From assembly GCA_014859965.1 (NCBI GenBank), contig JACZKQ010000180.1, positions 1 to 53,720 on the forward strand: 53,720 nt of DNA, in the 5' to 3' direction. The notes under the pieces were generated by a model. The model ran no database searches. It worked only from the letters and a program-made list of their open reading frames with translations, and had not been told where the DNA came from. Shown here one piece after another: positions 28,205-36,986 of the stretch (position 1 is the first letter of the stretch; every line of letters starts with the position of its first letter). This DNA comes from Phycisphaerae bacterium. GTDB taxonomy: Bacteria > Planctomycetota > Phycisphaerae > Sedimentisphaerales > Anaerohalosphaeraceae. The translations under genes and the position numbers were made by a program.

Positions 28205-30469
28205 ATGCACGGCATTTCACTTCTGACAATCCTCTCCGTCGCCTGTATGGCTTTTGCACCGATGGCACCGGGTGCAGCCGACAGTCTGCCGGACACTGCC
28301 GACGCCCGGCGCTCCGCCGCACAAGCCGAGGCCGCCTACGCCGACTTCATGCAGCAAAGCATGGAGATTCGCCTTGGATACCTCTACGGCGGCAGTTTCA
28401 TAAGCGACGCCCACCGAGACCGCATCGCCGCCCTGGCGACGCAGACCGCCGACACACTGGAGCGCCTTCACCACCGGCAGGAACAGGTGCGCAGCGCCAT
28501 CGAGGCCTTCGAGGGCCCGTCCTGGGATGAGATGTACGGCCAAACCGGCCTGTGGCGCACAATCTACACGGACTGCCACAAGACCCGCCTGCTCAAGTGC
28601 CGCGTCGACCTGTACGCAGCGATAGCCGCCGACGATACCCGGCGAAGCCGCACCGCCCATGGAGTGCTCAACAGCCTCAGGAACGTCGCCGAGGAACACG
28701 ACCCCGCAACCCGGTTGCTGCACGCCGAAGCCCTCTGGCTCACCGGCGGCCAAACAGAGCAAACCAATGCCGAACAAATAGTCGACACCGTTCTCGCCGG
28801 GCCAAACGTCGCCCCGGCCCTGCAGTGCTGGGCCATACTCCTGCGCCTTCGCCTCACCGGCCGCATTTCCGCCGCCGATTTCAATCGCGTCTCGCAAGCC
28901 GTCGCCGGCGGACCCTGCGACGATGACTTCGAGCTCAATCTTCAAACAGCGTTTCTCGAACTACGCCTCAACCGGCCCGAACGGGGAACCCTCCTCAAAA
29001 AGACCGCCGCCCGGTGGCCGCAGGCCCAGGACGTCATGGGCCGGGCGATTCTCGGCTGGCTCGACAGTCAGCACGCAGCGGGCAAACTCGACGCCGACAC
29101 AATCGAACGCCGCACGCCGATTGAAATAGCCCTCGCCCTCAAGGCCGCCCGCCGTACCGGCCCCGCCGCCCACCGCCGCATACTCGAAAAAATCTGCGCC
29201 AGCGAGCGCTTCGCCACGCCTCTGGCGCTCTTCCTGTACGCCGAGGCCTGCCGAGAAACCGAACCCGCAACGGCAATCCGCGCCTATCTCCGCGCCGCCA
29301 TGACCCACCAGCAATCTCCCGACGCCGACCTCGAAGCCGGCGCCCCCGAAATGGCCCGCCGCGCCGCACAACTGGCTTACAAGCTCTATTACGATGACAC
29401 CCGCTATCTCGACAGCGCCCGCCTGGCGATGGCGTACTACCACGGCATCGCCGGCCCCGACGTCGATCAGCAGCTCGAATACCTCTACTCGCAGGTCCTC
29501 AACGAATCCCATCTGGCCGACCAGTGGCGTCCGTTATGCCAGGCGATCGCCTCCAAAGGCGGCCCATTCTCACACGACGCCCAACTCGACCTGATCGCAG
29601 CCCAACTGAAACAAGCCGCAGACGCCGCCGCCGTCGCGCAGGCCGCCGAAGCACTCGAACAACTGATCGCATCCCTCGACGAGACCGACGACCACCGCCG
29701 GCGAGTGAAACGCCAGGCAACCGCCCTCTACTGCAAGATGCTTCTCGAACGCAGCGCCGACGGCGACGCCCAGAAGGTCCTCGACCTGCTGGGCCCCCTC
29801 CCCGCAAATCCCGAATGGACGCTCCACGTGCTCAAAGCGACGGCCCTCGACAAGACCCAACGAGCCGACGAGGCGGTCGCCGTCCTCGCCGACGCGTTCG
29901 ACACGCTCACCTGCGACGCCGCCCCGGCCGTATATGCAATTCTCACGAACATCGTCGAACGCATCGAACAATATCAGTCCACCCCGGCGGATGACGCACG
30001 GCTTGCCGACAAATGCCGGCGACTGGCGGCCCTCTGCCTCGACTGTGCCGACGCCCCCGGCCGCCCGCAAGTCGAACTGCTGTACGCCGAAATCACGCTC
30101 CTCGCGCAAGCCCCCCACGAGCCCGCGCCGGCGAAGATCGAGCAGATCCTCAACGACCCCGCCCACGAGCACCATCACGCCGATTGGCTCCGATGCCGCG
30201 CCCGCCTCCTGACCGCACAGGGCCGCCACGACGAAGCCTTCGCAGCCTGGGCCGCACTCCGCGAAAGCCTCGCCAAAACCACCGACCCCGCCCGACCCTG
30301 GCAATGGTGGCAGGCAAAGTACTATGAACTCCTCTCCTTCCGGCAGTCAAGCCCCGACAACCACGCCAAAGTCGCCCACGCCGTCGCCGTCCTGCAAGGC
30401 GCCTTCAGCGACATACCCCCCATCTGGGCCCAAAAGCTCACAGCCCTCCAGGCAAACCCCCGCCGATAA
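28205..30469 (+). CDS. Secreted alpha-helical (TPR-like) repeat protein
   Basis: 754 residues with a signal peptide (MHGISLLTILSVACMAFAPMAPGA). The mature protein is almost wholly helical, Ala-rich and built from degenerate repeats of the TPR type (for example EALEQLIASLDETDDHRRRV, LLHAEALWLTGG). Codon use is extremely C-rich in third positions. It starts two bases after the ExbD-like gene, so the pair is surely co-expressed: an envelope scaffold energised by the ExbD protein is a reasonable guess. I do not recognise a specific family. Confidence 0.82.
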   Translation: MHGISLLTILSVACMAFAPMAPGAADSLPDTADARRSAAQAEAAYADFMQQSMEIRLGYLYGGSFISDAHRDRIAALATQTADTLERLHHRQEQVRSAIEAFEGPSWDEMYGQTGLWRTIYTDCHKTRLLKCRVDLYAAIAADDTRRSRTAHGVLNSLRNVAEEHDPATRLLHAEALWLTGGQTEQTNAEQIVDTVLAGPNVAPALQCWAILLRLRLTGRISAADFNRVSQAVAGGPCDDDFELNLQTAFLELRLNRPERGTLLKKTAARWPQAQDVMGRAILGWLDSQHAAGKLDADTIERRTPIEIALALKAARRTGPAAHRRILEKICASERFATPLALFLYAEACRETEPATAIRAYLRAAMTHQQSPDADLEAGAPEMARRAAQLAYKLYYDDTRYLDSARLAMAYYHGIAGPDVDQQLEYLYSQVLNESHLADQWRPLCQAIASKGGPFSHDAQLDLIAAQLKQAADAAAVAQAAEALEQLIASLDETDDHRRRVKRQATALYCKMLLERSADGDAQKVLDLLGPLPANPEWTLHVLKATALDKTQRADEAVAVLADAFDTLTCDAAPAVYAILTNIVERIEQYQSTPADDARLADKCRRLAALCLDCADAPGRPQVELLYAEITLLAQAPHEPAPAKIEQILNDPAHEHHHADWLRCRARLLTAQGRHDEAFAAWAALRESLAKTTDPARPWQWWQAKYYELLSFRQSSPDNHAKVAHAVAVLQGAFSDIPPIWAQKLTALQANPRR

Positions 30470-30615
30470 CCCGCCGCCGCTTCAGGAAATCGCATAAAGT
30501 CGCCCGCACGACGCCGCCGATAACAAAGTGGGGACGTATTTGCTGCACAAGCCGCGGCTGTTACGATTTTAATCGCCTCCGGGAGAACCACTTTCACGAT
30601 ATTGAGTATTGGGTG

Positions 30616-30644
30616 TTGAAGGCGGTAAAGATTTTCACTATAAT
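30616..30644 (+). promoter_or_regulatory. Sigma-70 promoter of clpX
   Basis: TTGAAG (30616-30621) and a consensus TATAAT (30639-30644) are exactly 17 bases apart, 83 bases before the clpX start. The 258-base gap after the helical-repeat gene holds nothing else I can identify. Confidence 0.75.
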
Positions 30645-30727
30645 TGATCCGAGGCTTCCCGCGGCGGGCAATCAGCCATACGGCCGCGACAAATGGATTG
30701 AAGCCGCACTATAACCGGGAGACAGTC

Positions 30728-31999
30728 ATGGCAAAAACATCAAACAGTCGGGGCAAAGACATCTGCAGCTTCTGCGGACGGTCCAAGAAGCAGGTCGATG
30801 CGTTCGTAGAGGGCCCGGGAGGGGTCTTTATCTGCCCTGAATGTATCGATCTGTGCTATAATATCGTGCGCCAGGAGCGCAAACGCGTCAAAGGCATGAG
30901 CTCCTCCATGGAAGAGGTGCCCAAACCCCGCGAAATCAAGGAATTCCTTGACCAGTACGTCATCGGCCAGCAGCACGCCAAGAAATGCCTGTCCGTCGCG
31001 GTCCATAACCACTACAAGCGCCTCCTCCACTCCGAGCTGGAGGATCAGGACGTCGAGATCGAGAAGTCCAATATTCTCCTCATCGGCCCGACCGGTTCCG
31101 GCAAGACCCTCCTCGCACGAACCATGGCCCGCGTCCTCCACGTGCCCTTTGCCATCTGCGACGCCACCACCGTCACTGAGGCCGGCTACGTCGGCGAGGA
31201 CGTCGAAAACTTCCTCCTGCGCCTCCTCCAGTCCGCCGACTACGACATTGAAGCCGCCCAGCGGGGCATCGTCTACGTCGACGAAATCGACAAGGTCGGC
31301 AAAACCAACCAGAACGTCTCCATCACGCGCGACGTCTCCGGCGAAGGCGTCCAGCAGGCCCTCCTCAAAATGCTCGAAGGAACCATCGCCAATATACCCC
31401 CGCAAGGCGGACGCAAGCACCCCGAACAGTCCTACATCCAGATGGACACCTCCCAGATCATGTTCATCTGCGGCGGAACCTTCGTAGGCCTGGAGAATAT
31501 CATCCGAAAGCGTCTCGGCAAAAAGACCATCGGCTTCGCCAGCGAGCACGGCGGCCACGTCGACAGCAAGGCCGAATACAGCAACGTGCTCGCCCAAGTG
31601 GTGCCCGAAGACGTCATCGAATACGGCATGATCCCCGAAATCGTCGGCCGCCTGCCCATCATCACGACCCTTCAGGCCCTCGACGTCGAAGCACTGATCG
31701 ACATCCTGACAAAACCCAAGAACGCCCTCATCCGCCAGTACCAGAAGCTCTTCGAAATGGAAGGCGCCAAACTGGCCTTCACCGAAGACGCCCTCAGGAT
31801 GCTCGCGACCAAGGCGATCCAGCGGGACACCGGTGCCCGTGCGCTGCGGGCCATCACCGAAGAACTCATGGTCGACTTGATGTACCGCCTGCCCGAAGAA
31901 GGCAAAGACGAGTCGTACACCGTCACCAAGGACGTCATCAAGGGCACCGCCGACCTCTTTGACCAGAAAACCGGCAAGGCCGTAAAAGAATCCGCCTGA
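30728..31999 (+). CDS. clpX: ATP-dependent Clp protease ATP-binding subunit ClpX
   Basis: 423 residues from the ATG at 30728 (GGGAGA upstream); the open frame continues upstream without family sequence. ClpX unfolds tagged proteins and feeds them to ClpP. Visible: N-terminal zinc-binding domain with four Cys (13, 16, 36, 39), Walker A GPTGSGKT (Lys126), Walker B VYVDEIDK, pore loop GYVGEDVE and the sensor/arginine-finger region ([20 protein letters not shown]). No clpP or tig is adjacent. The 3' end runs into a small tandem duplication. Confidence 0.98.
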   Translation: MAKTSNSRGKDICSFCGRSKKQVDAFVEGPGGVFICPECIDLCYNIVRQERKRVKGMSSSMEEVPKPREIKEFLDQYVIGQQHAKKCLSVAVHNHYKRLLHSELEDQDVEIEKSNILLIGPTGSGKTLLARTMARVLHVPFAICDATTVTEAGYVGEDVENFLLRLLQSADYDIEAAQRGIVYVDEIDKVGKTNQNVSITRDVSGEGVQQALLKMLEGTIANIPPQGGRKHPEQSYIQMDTSQIMFICGGTFVGLENIIRKRLGKKTIGFASEHGGHVDSKAEYSNVLAQVVPEDVIEYGMIPEIVGRLPIITTLQALDVEALIDILTKPKNALIRQYQKLFEMEGAKLAFTEDALRMLATKAIQRDTGARALRAITEELMVDLMYRLPEEGKDESYTVTKDVIKGTADLFDQKTGKAVKESA

Positions 32000-32098
32000 C
32001 AACCCGTGCGTCGCCTGACAACGCGTCTCCGGGCGTCTACGCGCATGATACGAACCTGTTGCGGGCGTGTACGTGAATGATACGGGCGTGCCGGGCCG
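31994..32098. repeat. Two short tandem duplications after clpX
   Basis: The clpX stop region GCCTGACAACCCGTGCGTC is followed directly by GCCTGACAACGCGTCTCC (19-base period). Next, GGGCGTCTACGCGCATGATA at 32031 is repeated at 32063 as GGGCGTGTACGTGAATGATA (32-base period). Both look like local slippage duplications that have diverged. Confidence 0.6.
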
Positions 32099-32110
32099 CT
32101 TCCCAGCCCT

Positions 32111-32234
32111 GCCGCAGCGCCGTGGAGAGGAAAACCGTTTGGGCAGAGGCCAACATTGGGAGCATCTTTTCGCCGGGGGGGGGGGAATTCTGGCATCTGG
32201 GCCCCGAACCGTTTTGCTCGGTCCTCCTGGCGCC
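32111..32234 (+). repeat. Dispersed palindromic intergenic repeat, copy 1
   Basis: Starts GCCGTGGAGAGGAAAACCG, continues with GGGCAGAGGCCAACATTGGG, has an 11-G tract in TCGCCGGGG and ends CCGAACCGTTTTGCTCGG. It shares this order of blocks with copy 2; its terminal arms pair imperfectly. It sits in the gap between clpX and the next small gene. Confidence 0.75.
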
Positions 32235-32291
32235 AGATGCGCAGCCGGTTTGAGGAGAATGCGTTTGCCCTAATAAAGAAACCGAACAACC

Positions 32292-32320
32292 TTGATCTCA
32301 GCAGGTATGTCTGTTAAGAT
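32292..32320 (+). promoter_or_regulatory. Sigma-70-like promoter, possibly for a leaderless mRNA
   Basis: TTGATC (32292-32297) and TAAGAT (32315-32320), spacer 17. The expected transcription start falls on the ATG at 32327. Confidence 0.4.
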
Positions 32321-32326
32321 TCTTAT

Positions 32327-32677
32327 ATGTCCAATCAGCGTCTAATCCGGTGTCTGTGTGGAATGCTGGCCGTTCTGGTCATCGCGCAGAGTGGCTTTGC
32401 GCCCTTGACCGGCGGAGGTTCGAAAAATGACGGCTCTGCTCCCCTCGCTGGCTTCAATCAAGTCCAGGCCTGCCCGGTTCAGTATGCCCTCCCCGGCCAC
32501 AAAGCAAGACATCTCTCGCCCTCTATCGCACAAGAGTTCCTGATACCCGTTGAGAAAAGCCAAATGTGTGACCTTTCTCAACTCGACCCGTGGTGCCCCG
32601 GCAGACAATCACGATGCGGGTTGCCGCAGGCGGAAGCCCCCACCCTGCTCGCGCTCAACTGTATGCTCACCGTGTAA
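32327..32677 (+). CDS. Hypothetical protein with signal-like N-terminus
   Basis: A 116-residue frame. RLIRCLCGMLAVLVIAQSGFA could be a signal peptide; the remainder is Cys-containing and matches no family I know. There is no Shine-Dalgarno, but the promoter upstream would start transcription at or next to the ATG, which would make it leaderless. It could also be a chance frame beside the dispersed repeat. Confidence 0.4.
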   Translation: MSNQRLIRCLCGMLAVLVIAQSGFAPLTGGGSKNDGSAPLAGFNQVQACPVQYALPGHKARHLSPSIAQEFLIPVEKSQMCDLSQLDPWCPGRQSRCGLPQAEAPTLLALNCMLTV

Positions 32678-32792
32678 TCCTCCCAATCAGTCATTTGCAT
32701 GTCGAACGTGCGCGCCCAAATAAGACAACTACGCTCTGTTGTGCGCGCCCGTTCCGGATGACCTACAGACCAGTTCAATATTGGGAGTTCTT

Positions 32793-33257
32793 ATGTCCTC
32801 GACCAACTCATCCTCACAAGGAAAACTCGACCACATTCGAGAATTATTTGAAACCGGCCGGGCGGACCAGGCCTTGCAGTTTATTGAGAAGACCGGAAGC
32901 CAGACCAGCGAGTTGAAAAACGCTTTCGGCGTCTGCCTCATGCGGGTCGGCCAAACCGACAGAGCCGTCACCACACTGCGGGAGCTCGTGTTCCAACGGT
33001 ACATGTGCATCCCTGCGGACACCCCGCCGCTCTTTCAGGCCAACTACGCCACGGCACTGCTGCTGAAAAACTATAACCAGCCGGCCATCGACATCATCGA
33101 GGATCTGCCGACGTCCGCGCATCCGTATATCGGCCGGCTTCGCCAAACCATTCACCAGTGGCGCAAGACTTTGCCGATATATCATCGCGCAGGGTGCTTG
33201 ATCAAGTTGTACCCTCCAACGCCGGTGATAATGAGCTATCCACCGGGCGACCTGTAA
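32793..33257 (+). CDS. Small TPR-like hypothetical protein
   Basis: 154 residues from the ATG at 32793, which has GGGAG seven bases upstream. The helical pattern IRELFETGRADQALQFIEK, ELKNAFGVCLMRVGQTDRAV and LFQANYATALLLKNYNQPAI gives three TPR-like repeats, so it is likely a cytoplasmic protein-binding module. No signal peptide or membrane segment. Lower GC and a less biased third position than its neighbours. Confidence 0.7.
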   Translation: MSSTNSSSQGKLDHIRELFETGRADQALQFIEKTGSQTSELKNAFGVCLMRVGQTDRAVTTLRELVFQRYMCIPADTPPLFQANYATALLLKNYNQPAIDIIEDLPTSAHPYIGRLRQTIHQWRKTLPIYHRAGCLIKLYPPTPVIMSYPPGDL

Positions 33258-33318
33258 CAGGGGTGCGCACTGACAAAAATATGACAGATAATCATTCTGG
33301 GGATGCAAGGATCATGCA

Positions 33319-34278
33319 ATGAGCATCGCACTGCTTCTGCTCGTCGGCCTGGTGTTGCTGTATTTCGGTGCCGAACTGCTGGTCAAAGGGGCCGTCGCTC
33401 TCGCGCGGCGGATGGGCGTCGGCCCCCTGGTAATCGGACTGACCATTGTGGCGTTCGGCACCAGTATGCCTGAAATGACCGTCAGCATCCAGGCCGCCCT
33501 GTCCGGGTCCGGTGACATCGCCGCCGCCAATGTCATCGGTTCGAACATCTTCAACGTTGCTTTTATCCTTGGCCTGGCTGCCCTGATCTGCCCGATCCGC
33601 ATCACGGCCCAAATCGTCAAGGTCGACATCCCCATCATGATCGGCTTGTCGCTCTTGTGCATCGGTCTTCTGCACGACCGCGGCCTGTCCCGGCCGGAGG
33701 GCCTGCTGCTGTTCGCAGGCATCGTGGCCTATACCTGTTTTGCATTTTACCTCGCCCGCCGCAATCCCTCGGATGCGGTCGTACACGAGGCCGAAGAAAT
33801 GCTCGAAAAAGAGAAATCCGACTGGCTCGCCCCCTCTGCGGGGCGGGCAATCGGGGCGGTGCTCGCGGGACTGGTCCTGCTGGTGCTGGGCTCCAAGGCG
33901 CTGGTCACCGGGTCCATCCGCCTCGCTCAGGCGATAGGCCTGTCCGAGGCCGTTATCGGCCTCACAATCGTCAGTGCCGGCACCAGCCTGCCGGAACTCG
34001 CCACGTCGGTCGTCGCCGCGATGCGTCGTCAGCCCGACATCGCCGTCGGCAATGTCGTCGGCTCCAACATCTTCAACATTCTCGCCATCCTCGGCACGTC
34101 CTCCATGCTCGTCCCCTGGTCGGCCCCCGGCATAACCACAGTCGACCTCTGCGTCATGCTAGGCATCGCCCTTCTCTCGCTCCCCTTCATGTGGAGCCGC
34201 CTCACTCTCTCCCGACTCGAAGGGGCGCTGCTTCTGTTCTGCTACGGCCTCTATCTCGCCTGGCTCTGGCCAAAGTGA
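33319..34278 (+). CDS. Calcium/sodium antiporter (CaCA family, YrbG-like)
   Basis: 319 residues, ten or so transmembrane helices in two inverted repeats. Both alpha-repeat signatures are present: AFGTSMPEMTVSIQAAL with NVIGSNIFNVAFILG in the first half, and SAGTSLPELATSVVAAM with NVVGSNIFNILAILG in the second; the Glu residues bind the cation. It exports Ca2+ against Na+ influx at the inner membrane. ATG at 33319 with AAGGA upstream. It is convergent with exbD across a dispersed-repeat copy. Confidence 0.95.
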   Translation: MSIALLLLVGLVLLYFGAELLVKGAVALARRMGVGPLVIGLTIVAFGTSMPEMTVSIQAALSGSGDIAAANVIGSNIFNVAFILGLAALICPIRITAQIVKVDIPIMIGLSLLCIGLLHDRGLSRPEGLLLFAGIVAYTCFAFYLARRNPSDAVVHEAEEMLEKEKSDWLAPSAGRAIGAVLAGLVLLVLGSKALVTGSIRLAQAIGLSEAVIGLTIVSAGTSLPELATSVVAAMRRQPDIAVGNVVGSNIFNILAILGTSSMLVPWSAPGITTVDLCVMLGIALLSLPFMWSRLTLSRLEGALLLFCYGLYLAWLWPK

Positions 34279-34325
34279 TTCCAGGGCTGTCGCATACTCC
34301 GAACTCCGCATCGCAAACCCAACAT

Positions 34326-34442
34326 GCGGCGACCCTGGAGAGCAAAACCGGTTGGGCAGAGGCCAAAATCAGGAGCATTTGTTCGCCGGGGGGGGGATTT
34401 TGGGCTCTGGGGCCCCGACCGGTTTTGCTCGGCCCTGGCGCC
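34326..34442 (+). repeat. Dispersed palindromic intergenic repeat, copy 2 (best preserved)
   Basis: Starts GCGGCGACCCTGGAGAGC. The outer arms GAGCAAAACCGGT (34340-34352) and ACCGGTTTTGCTC (34418-34430) are perfectly complementary, and four more pairs (one G-T) extend the stem to 17. Between them lie CAGAGGCCAAAATCAGGAGC and a 9-G tract. It lies between the convergent antiporter and exbD genes and could act as a bidirectional transcription stop. Confidence 0.8.
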
Positions 34443-34492
34443 GCCGGCTACCCAGCGCGCAAGCCGCCCCCGCCGGTGCGCCTCGCCTCCAT

Positions 34493-34957
34493 CTACTGCC
34501 GTGGTTCGTGCTTGATCACCGCCCACTTGATGTCCGTCGCCGAGCTTTGGCTGATCCCCGCCAGGGCGTACTTGGCATGTTTGAACGTCACGTCCTTGTC
34601 GCAGCGAAGCGACACGATGCGCTTCTGCCGCGGCAGGTTCGCCAGTTGCCTGTCAATCGCCGCCGCAATCGCCCAGGCCGCCGTCTCACCGTCCGCCGCA
34701 GCCAGAACCTCGGCCCCCACGGCATAGGCCACCACCCCGTTCTCATCGAACATCACCGTCACCGTCGTAAGCTGCTCGCCCTCCGCCTCCGAAGGCTTGG
34801 CGCTGAGGATCTTGTCCGGAACGGCCACCTCGAAGTTCTCCGCCGCGATGAACTGGCACACCAGCATGAAGAAGATGATCAGCAGGAAGACAACGTCGAT
34901 GATCGGCGTCATATTGAAACCGGCAGGACTGCTGCTTCTGTCGTTCAGGCCGCCCAT
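34493..34957 (-). CDS. exbD: ExbD/TolR-type biopolymer transport protein
   Basis: 154 residues; ATG at 34957 with GGAG six bases upstream. One N-terminal transmembrane helix carries the motif FNMTPIIDVVFLLIIFFML with the essential Asp, followed by a periplasmic domain. It forms the proton channel with ExbB, encoded 64 bases upstream. Likely the third gene of a vWA-exbB-exbD set that energises an envelope process. Confidence 0.94.
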   Translation of the reverse strand: MGGLNDRSSSPAGFNMTPIIDVVFLLIIFFMLVCQFIAAENFEVAVPDKILSAKPSEAEGEQLTTVTVMFDENGVVAYAVGAEVLAAADGETAAWAIAAAIDRQLANLPRQKRIVSLRCDKDVTFKHAKYALAGISQSSATDIKWAVIKHEPRQ

Positions 34958-35021
34958 GAGATCTCCACTTTCGCCGGTAATGTCCCCAGCGCCGCGTCAC
35001 CCGACCGAATGATGACGCCGT

Positions 35022-35870
35022 TCACGCCGATTCTCCGGCAACGCCGCTGCGCTGGCGATGCGGCGGCTCGCGTCGGCCCGTCCGCCGGTCCTCCAGACTG
35101 TCGGCCGCAAAGCTCGCCTGCACGCACGGCCCGGTGCTCACCTGGCCGAAGGGTATCTCGAACAAAAGGTCCTCGACCTCAACCGCCGCCTCGCTGATCA
35201 GCGTCTCCACCCGCGTCCTGAAAATACCGTGAACCGCCAGCGCCGGGATCGCGATCAGCAGACCCCAGAACGTCGTCACCAGCGCAATACTGATCTTCGC
35301 CGCAAGCTGATCGTGCGGCGGCTGGCCCCCCGCGATGCCCAACACATTGAACGCCTGAATCATGCCGAACACCGTGCCGAACAGCCCCACCATCGGCGCG
35401 ACGTTGCCGATGATATTGCACCACTCGACCTTGCGCAGAAGATGCAGCCCCTGCTCCTGCAAACATTCCGCCGCGATATGCTGCAGGTGCTGGATGTCCG
35501 CCTGCACGCGGCGGCTCTTGCTCAGCGTCCGAAGCAGCGTGCGGCTGACCAGGTCCTCTCGACCCGACAAACGCGCCGGCAGTTGCGCCGGCACGACGGC
35601 ATGCGCCATCGCAAGGATCTCGCCGGTCACCGTCGCCGGCAGCAGCCGCCTGCGGCGAACGGTCAACGCCAGATCGAGCGCCAGATACAGCGCCGCCACC
35701 GACATAGGCAGCAGCACAAACCAGACGATCTTGCCCCCCGCGATGACAAACTGATGAAAAAAGCTGTTTGCCGTATCCCCGGCGCCGTCCGCCCCGCCTG
35801 ACGCAAGGGCCGCCTTGCCGATCAAGGCAATGAAGCACGCACCGCCGATTGCGAATCCGCTCTTTCTCAT
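35022..35870 (-). CDS. exbB: ExbB/TolQ/MotA-type proton channel protein
   Basis: 282 residues from the ATG at 35870; the longer frame upstream has no family sequence. A signal-like first helix, a second helix (IVWFVLLPMSVAALYLALDL), and the diagnostic paired helices: IGNVAPMVGLFGTVFGMIQA and ISIALVTTFWGLLIAIPALA. ExbB pentamers hold an ExbD dimer and convert proton flow into motion. The C-terminal tail after residue 245 is longer and basic. Upstream in the same direction is the vWA/TonB-anchor gene. Confidence 0.94.
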   Translation of the reverse strand: MRKSGFAIGGACFIALIGKAALASGGADGAGDTANSFFHQFVIAGGKIVWFVLLPMSVAALYLALDLALTVRRRRLLPATVTGEILAMAHAVVPAQLPARLSGREDLVSRTLLRTLSKSRRVQADIQHLQHIAAECLQEQGLHLLRKVEWCNIIGNVAPMVGLFGTVFGMIQAFNVLGIAGGQPPHDQLAAKISIALVTTFWGLLIAIPALAVHGIFRTRVETLISEAAVEVEDLLFEIPFGQVSTGPCVQASFAADSLEDRRTGRREPPHRQRSGVAGESA

Positions 35871-36054
35871 AAGGCCATCCGGATGCTGTAGAGTTGCTCG
35901 TCCTTTATAATCATTATCGCTGTGCGGCCACGGTGCATTACCGCTAAATCGTGACGCGTCCCGGCGCATCGGGACGGCGCGTAATGTGCCGCCGTGCGGC
36001 TTCCGTGCCGCACTTTTCACATACCCTCAACAGCATAACCGAAACACGCCCGGT

Positions 36055-36954
36055 TTACCATGCGATGTTTACGAATTCGCCGCCCGTTTCCGCGGCGATC
36101 TCCTGCAGAATGCGCTCGTCCGCCGGCTCCGTCCAGAAACCGATGGTGTTGATAACGGTGGCGGGGGCAAGGTCCCCCCGAAGCCTGCAAACCTGTTGCG
36201 CAAAGGTCTCCGCGCCGGCAGGCTGCAAATCGAACCCGTCCGTCAGGAAGTATATCAGCCCCGCGCCCGCGCCCGAAGCGTCGCGCAGCGACATCGCCCG
36301 GGTAAGCGCGTTCAGCGGATCCGTCGTTCCCGAAGGAATGGCGCGATCGATAAACGAGTACGCCGCCGCCTTGGCCGCCGGCGTCGCCCGCACAAGAGCG
36401 CCGCCGCCCGATTCCAGAAGCAGGTTCCCCTGAAGAAAAAAGACAACGCAGAAAAACTGGTCCGGCCGCAGCGAAGCAACCGATGTCCTGAGCTGGGTTT
36501 TCACCAGCCCGATCCTCCCGTGCATCGAGCCGGAGCAGTCCACCACATAACAAATCTTTCGAACGTCCGTGAACTGACCGAAAAATTCCACACCCCGCGA
36601 CCACAGGTCCGGACCGATCGCAGCATCGGCGCCGCCCCCCGCTTCGACCGGCTCGGGCGCGACCGGCTCCATGCGGGACCGAACGGGAATATCCAGCGGC
36701 CGCTTCGTAACGGCTTGCGTCTCGGCCGCCGCGAAAAGCTTCTTGATCTTCGGCTTGGGCGCAGCCGGCGACGCCTCCGAAAGACGCTTGATCTGCGCCC
36801 GGCTCGCCGTCTGACGGCTGCGCGCAGCCCCATCGTCCGGGCGATTGGTAAAGCGGGCAAAAAAGAACCCCACCAGCAGAACGGCATGCAGCAGGACCGA
36901 AAGCAGCCATGCCCAAAATGTGACCCCTCCGACGCGATGACGCGGACTACCCAA
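36055..36954 (-). CDS. von Willebrand A protein with a TonB-like membrane anchor
   Basis: 299 residues from a TTG at 36954 with AGGAG seven bases upstream. One N-terminal transmembrane helix reads WLLSVLLHAVLLVGFFFA: Ser19 and His23 are four apart, as Ser16 and His20 are in E. coli TonB, where they contact ExbB/ExbD. A Pro/Lys-rich linker follows (AAPKPKIKK). The rest is a vWA domain with the MIDAS set VVDCSGSMHG (Asp139, Ser141, Ser143), the SGTTDP Thr and YFLTDGFD Asp. There is no TonB C-terminal domain. ExbB and ExbD follow in the same operon. The natural reading is a periplasmic vWA protein moved or signalled by the ExbBD motor. Confidence 0.88.
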   Translation of the reverse strand: MGSPRHRVGGVTFWAWLLSVLLHAVLLVGFFFARFTNRPDDGAARSRQTASRAQIKRLSEASPAAPKPKIKKLFAAAETQAVTKRPLDIPVRSRMEPVAPEPVEAGGGADAAIGPDLWSRGVEFFGQFTDVRKICYVVDCSGSMHGRIGLVKTQLRTSVASLRPDQFFCVVFFLQGNLLLESGGGALVRATPAAKAAAYSFIDRAIPSGTTDPLNALTRAMSLRDASGAGAGLIYFLTDGFDLQPAGAETFAQQVCRLRGDLAPATVINTIGFWTEPADERILQEIAAETGGEFVNIAW

Positions 36955-36986
36955 GCCGTAACTCCTGCCCCCGACCGTACGCGCCC

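Noticed and set aside
30740-32002. 420-codon open frame antisense to clpX
   Set aside because: It mirrors the clpX codon pattern exactly, is low-complexity (Asp/Gly/Val-rich) and has no ribosome site; clpX is certain on the other strand.
36017-36916. 299-codon minus-strand frame overlapping the vWA gene
   Set aside because: Same strand, different frame; it has no family motif, whereas the other frame shows a complete vWA domain with MIDAS residues and AGGAG before its TTG.
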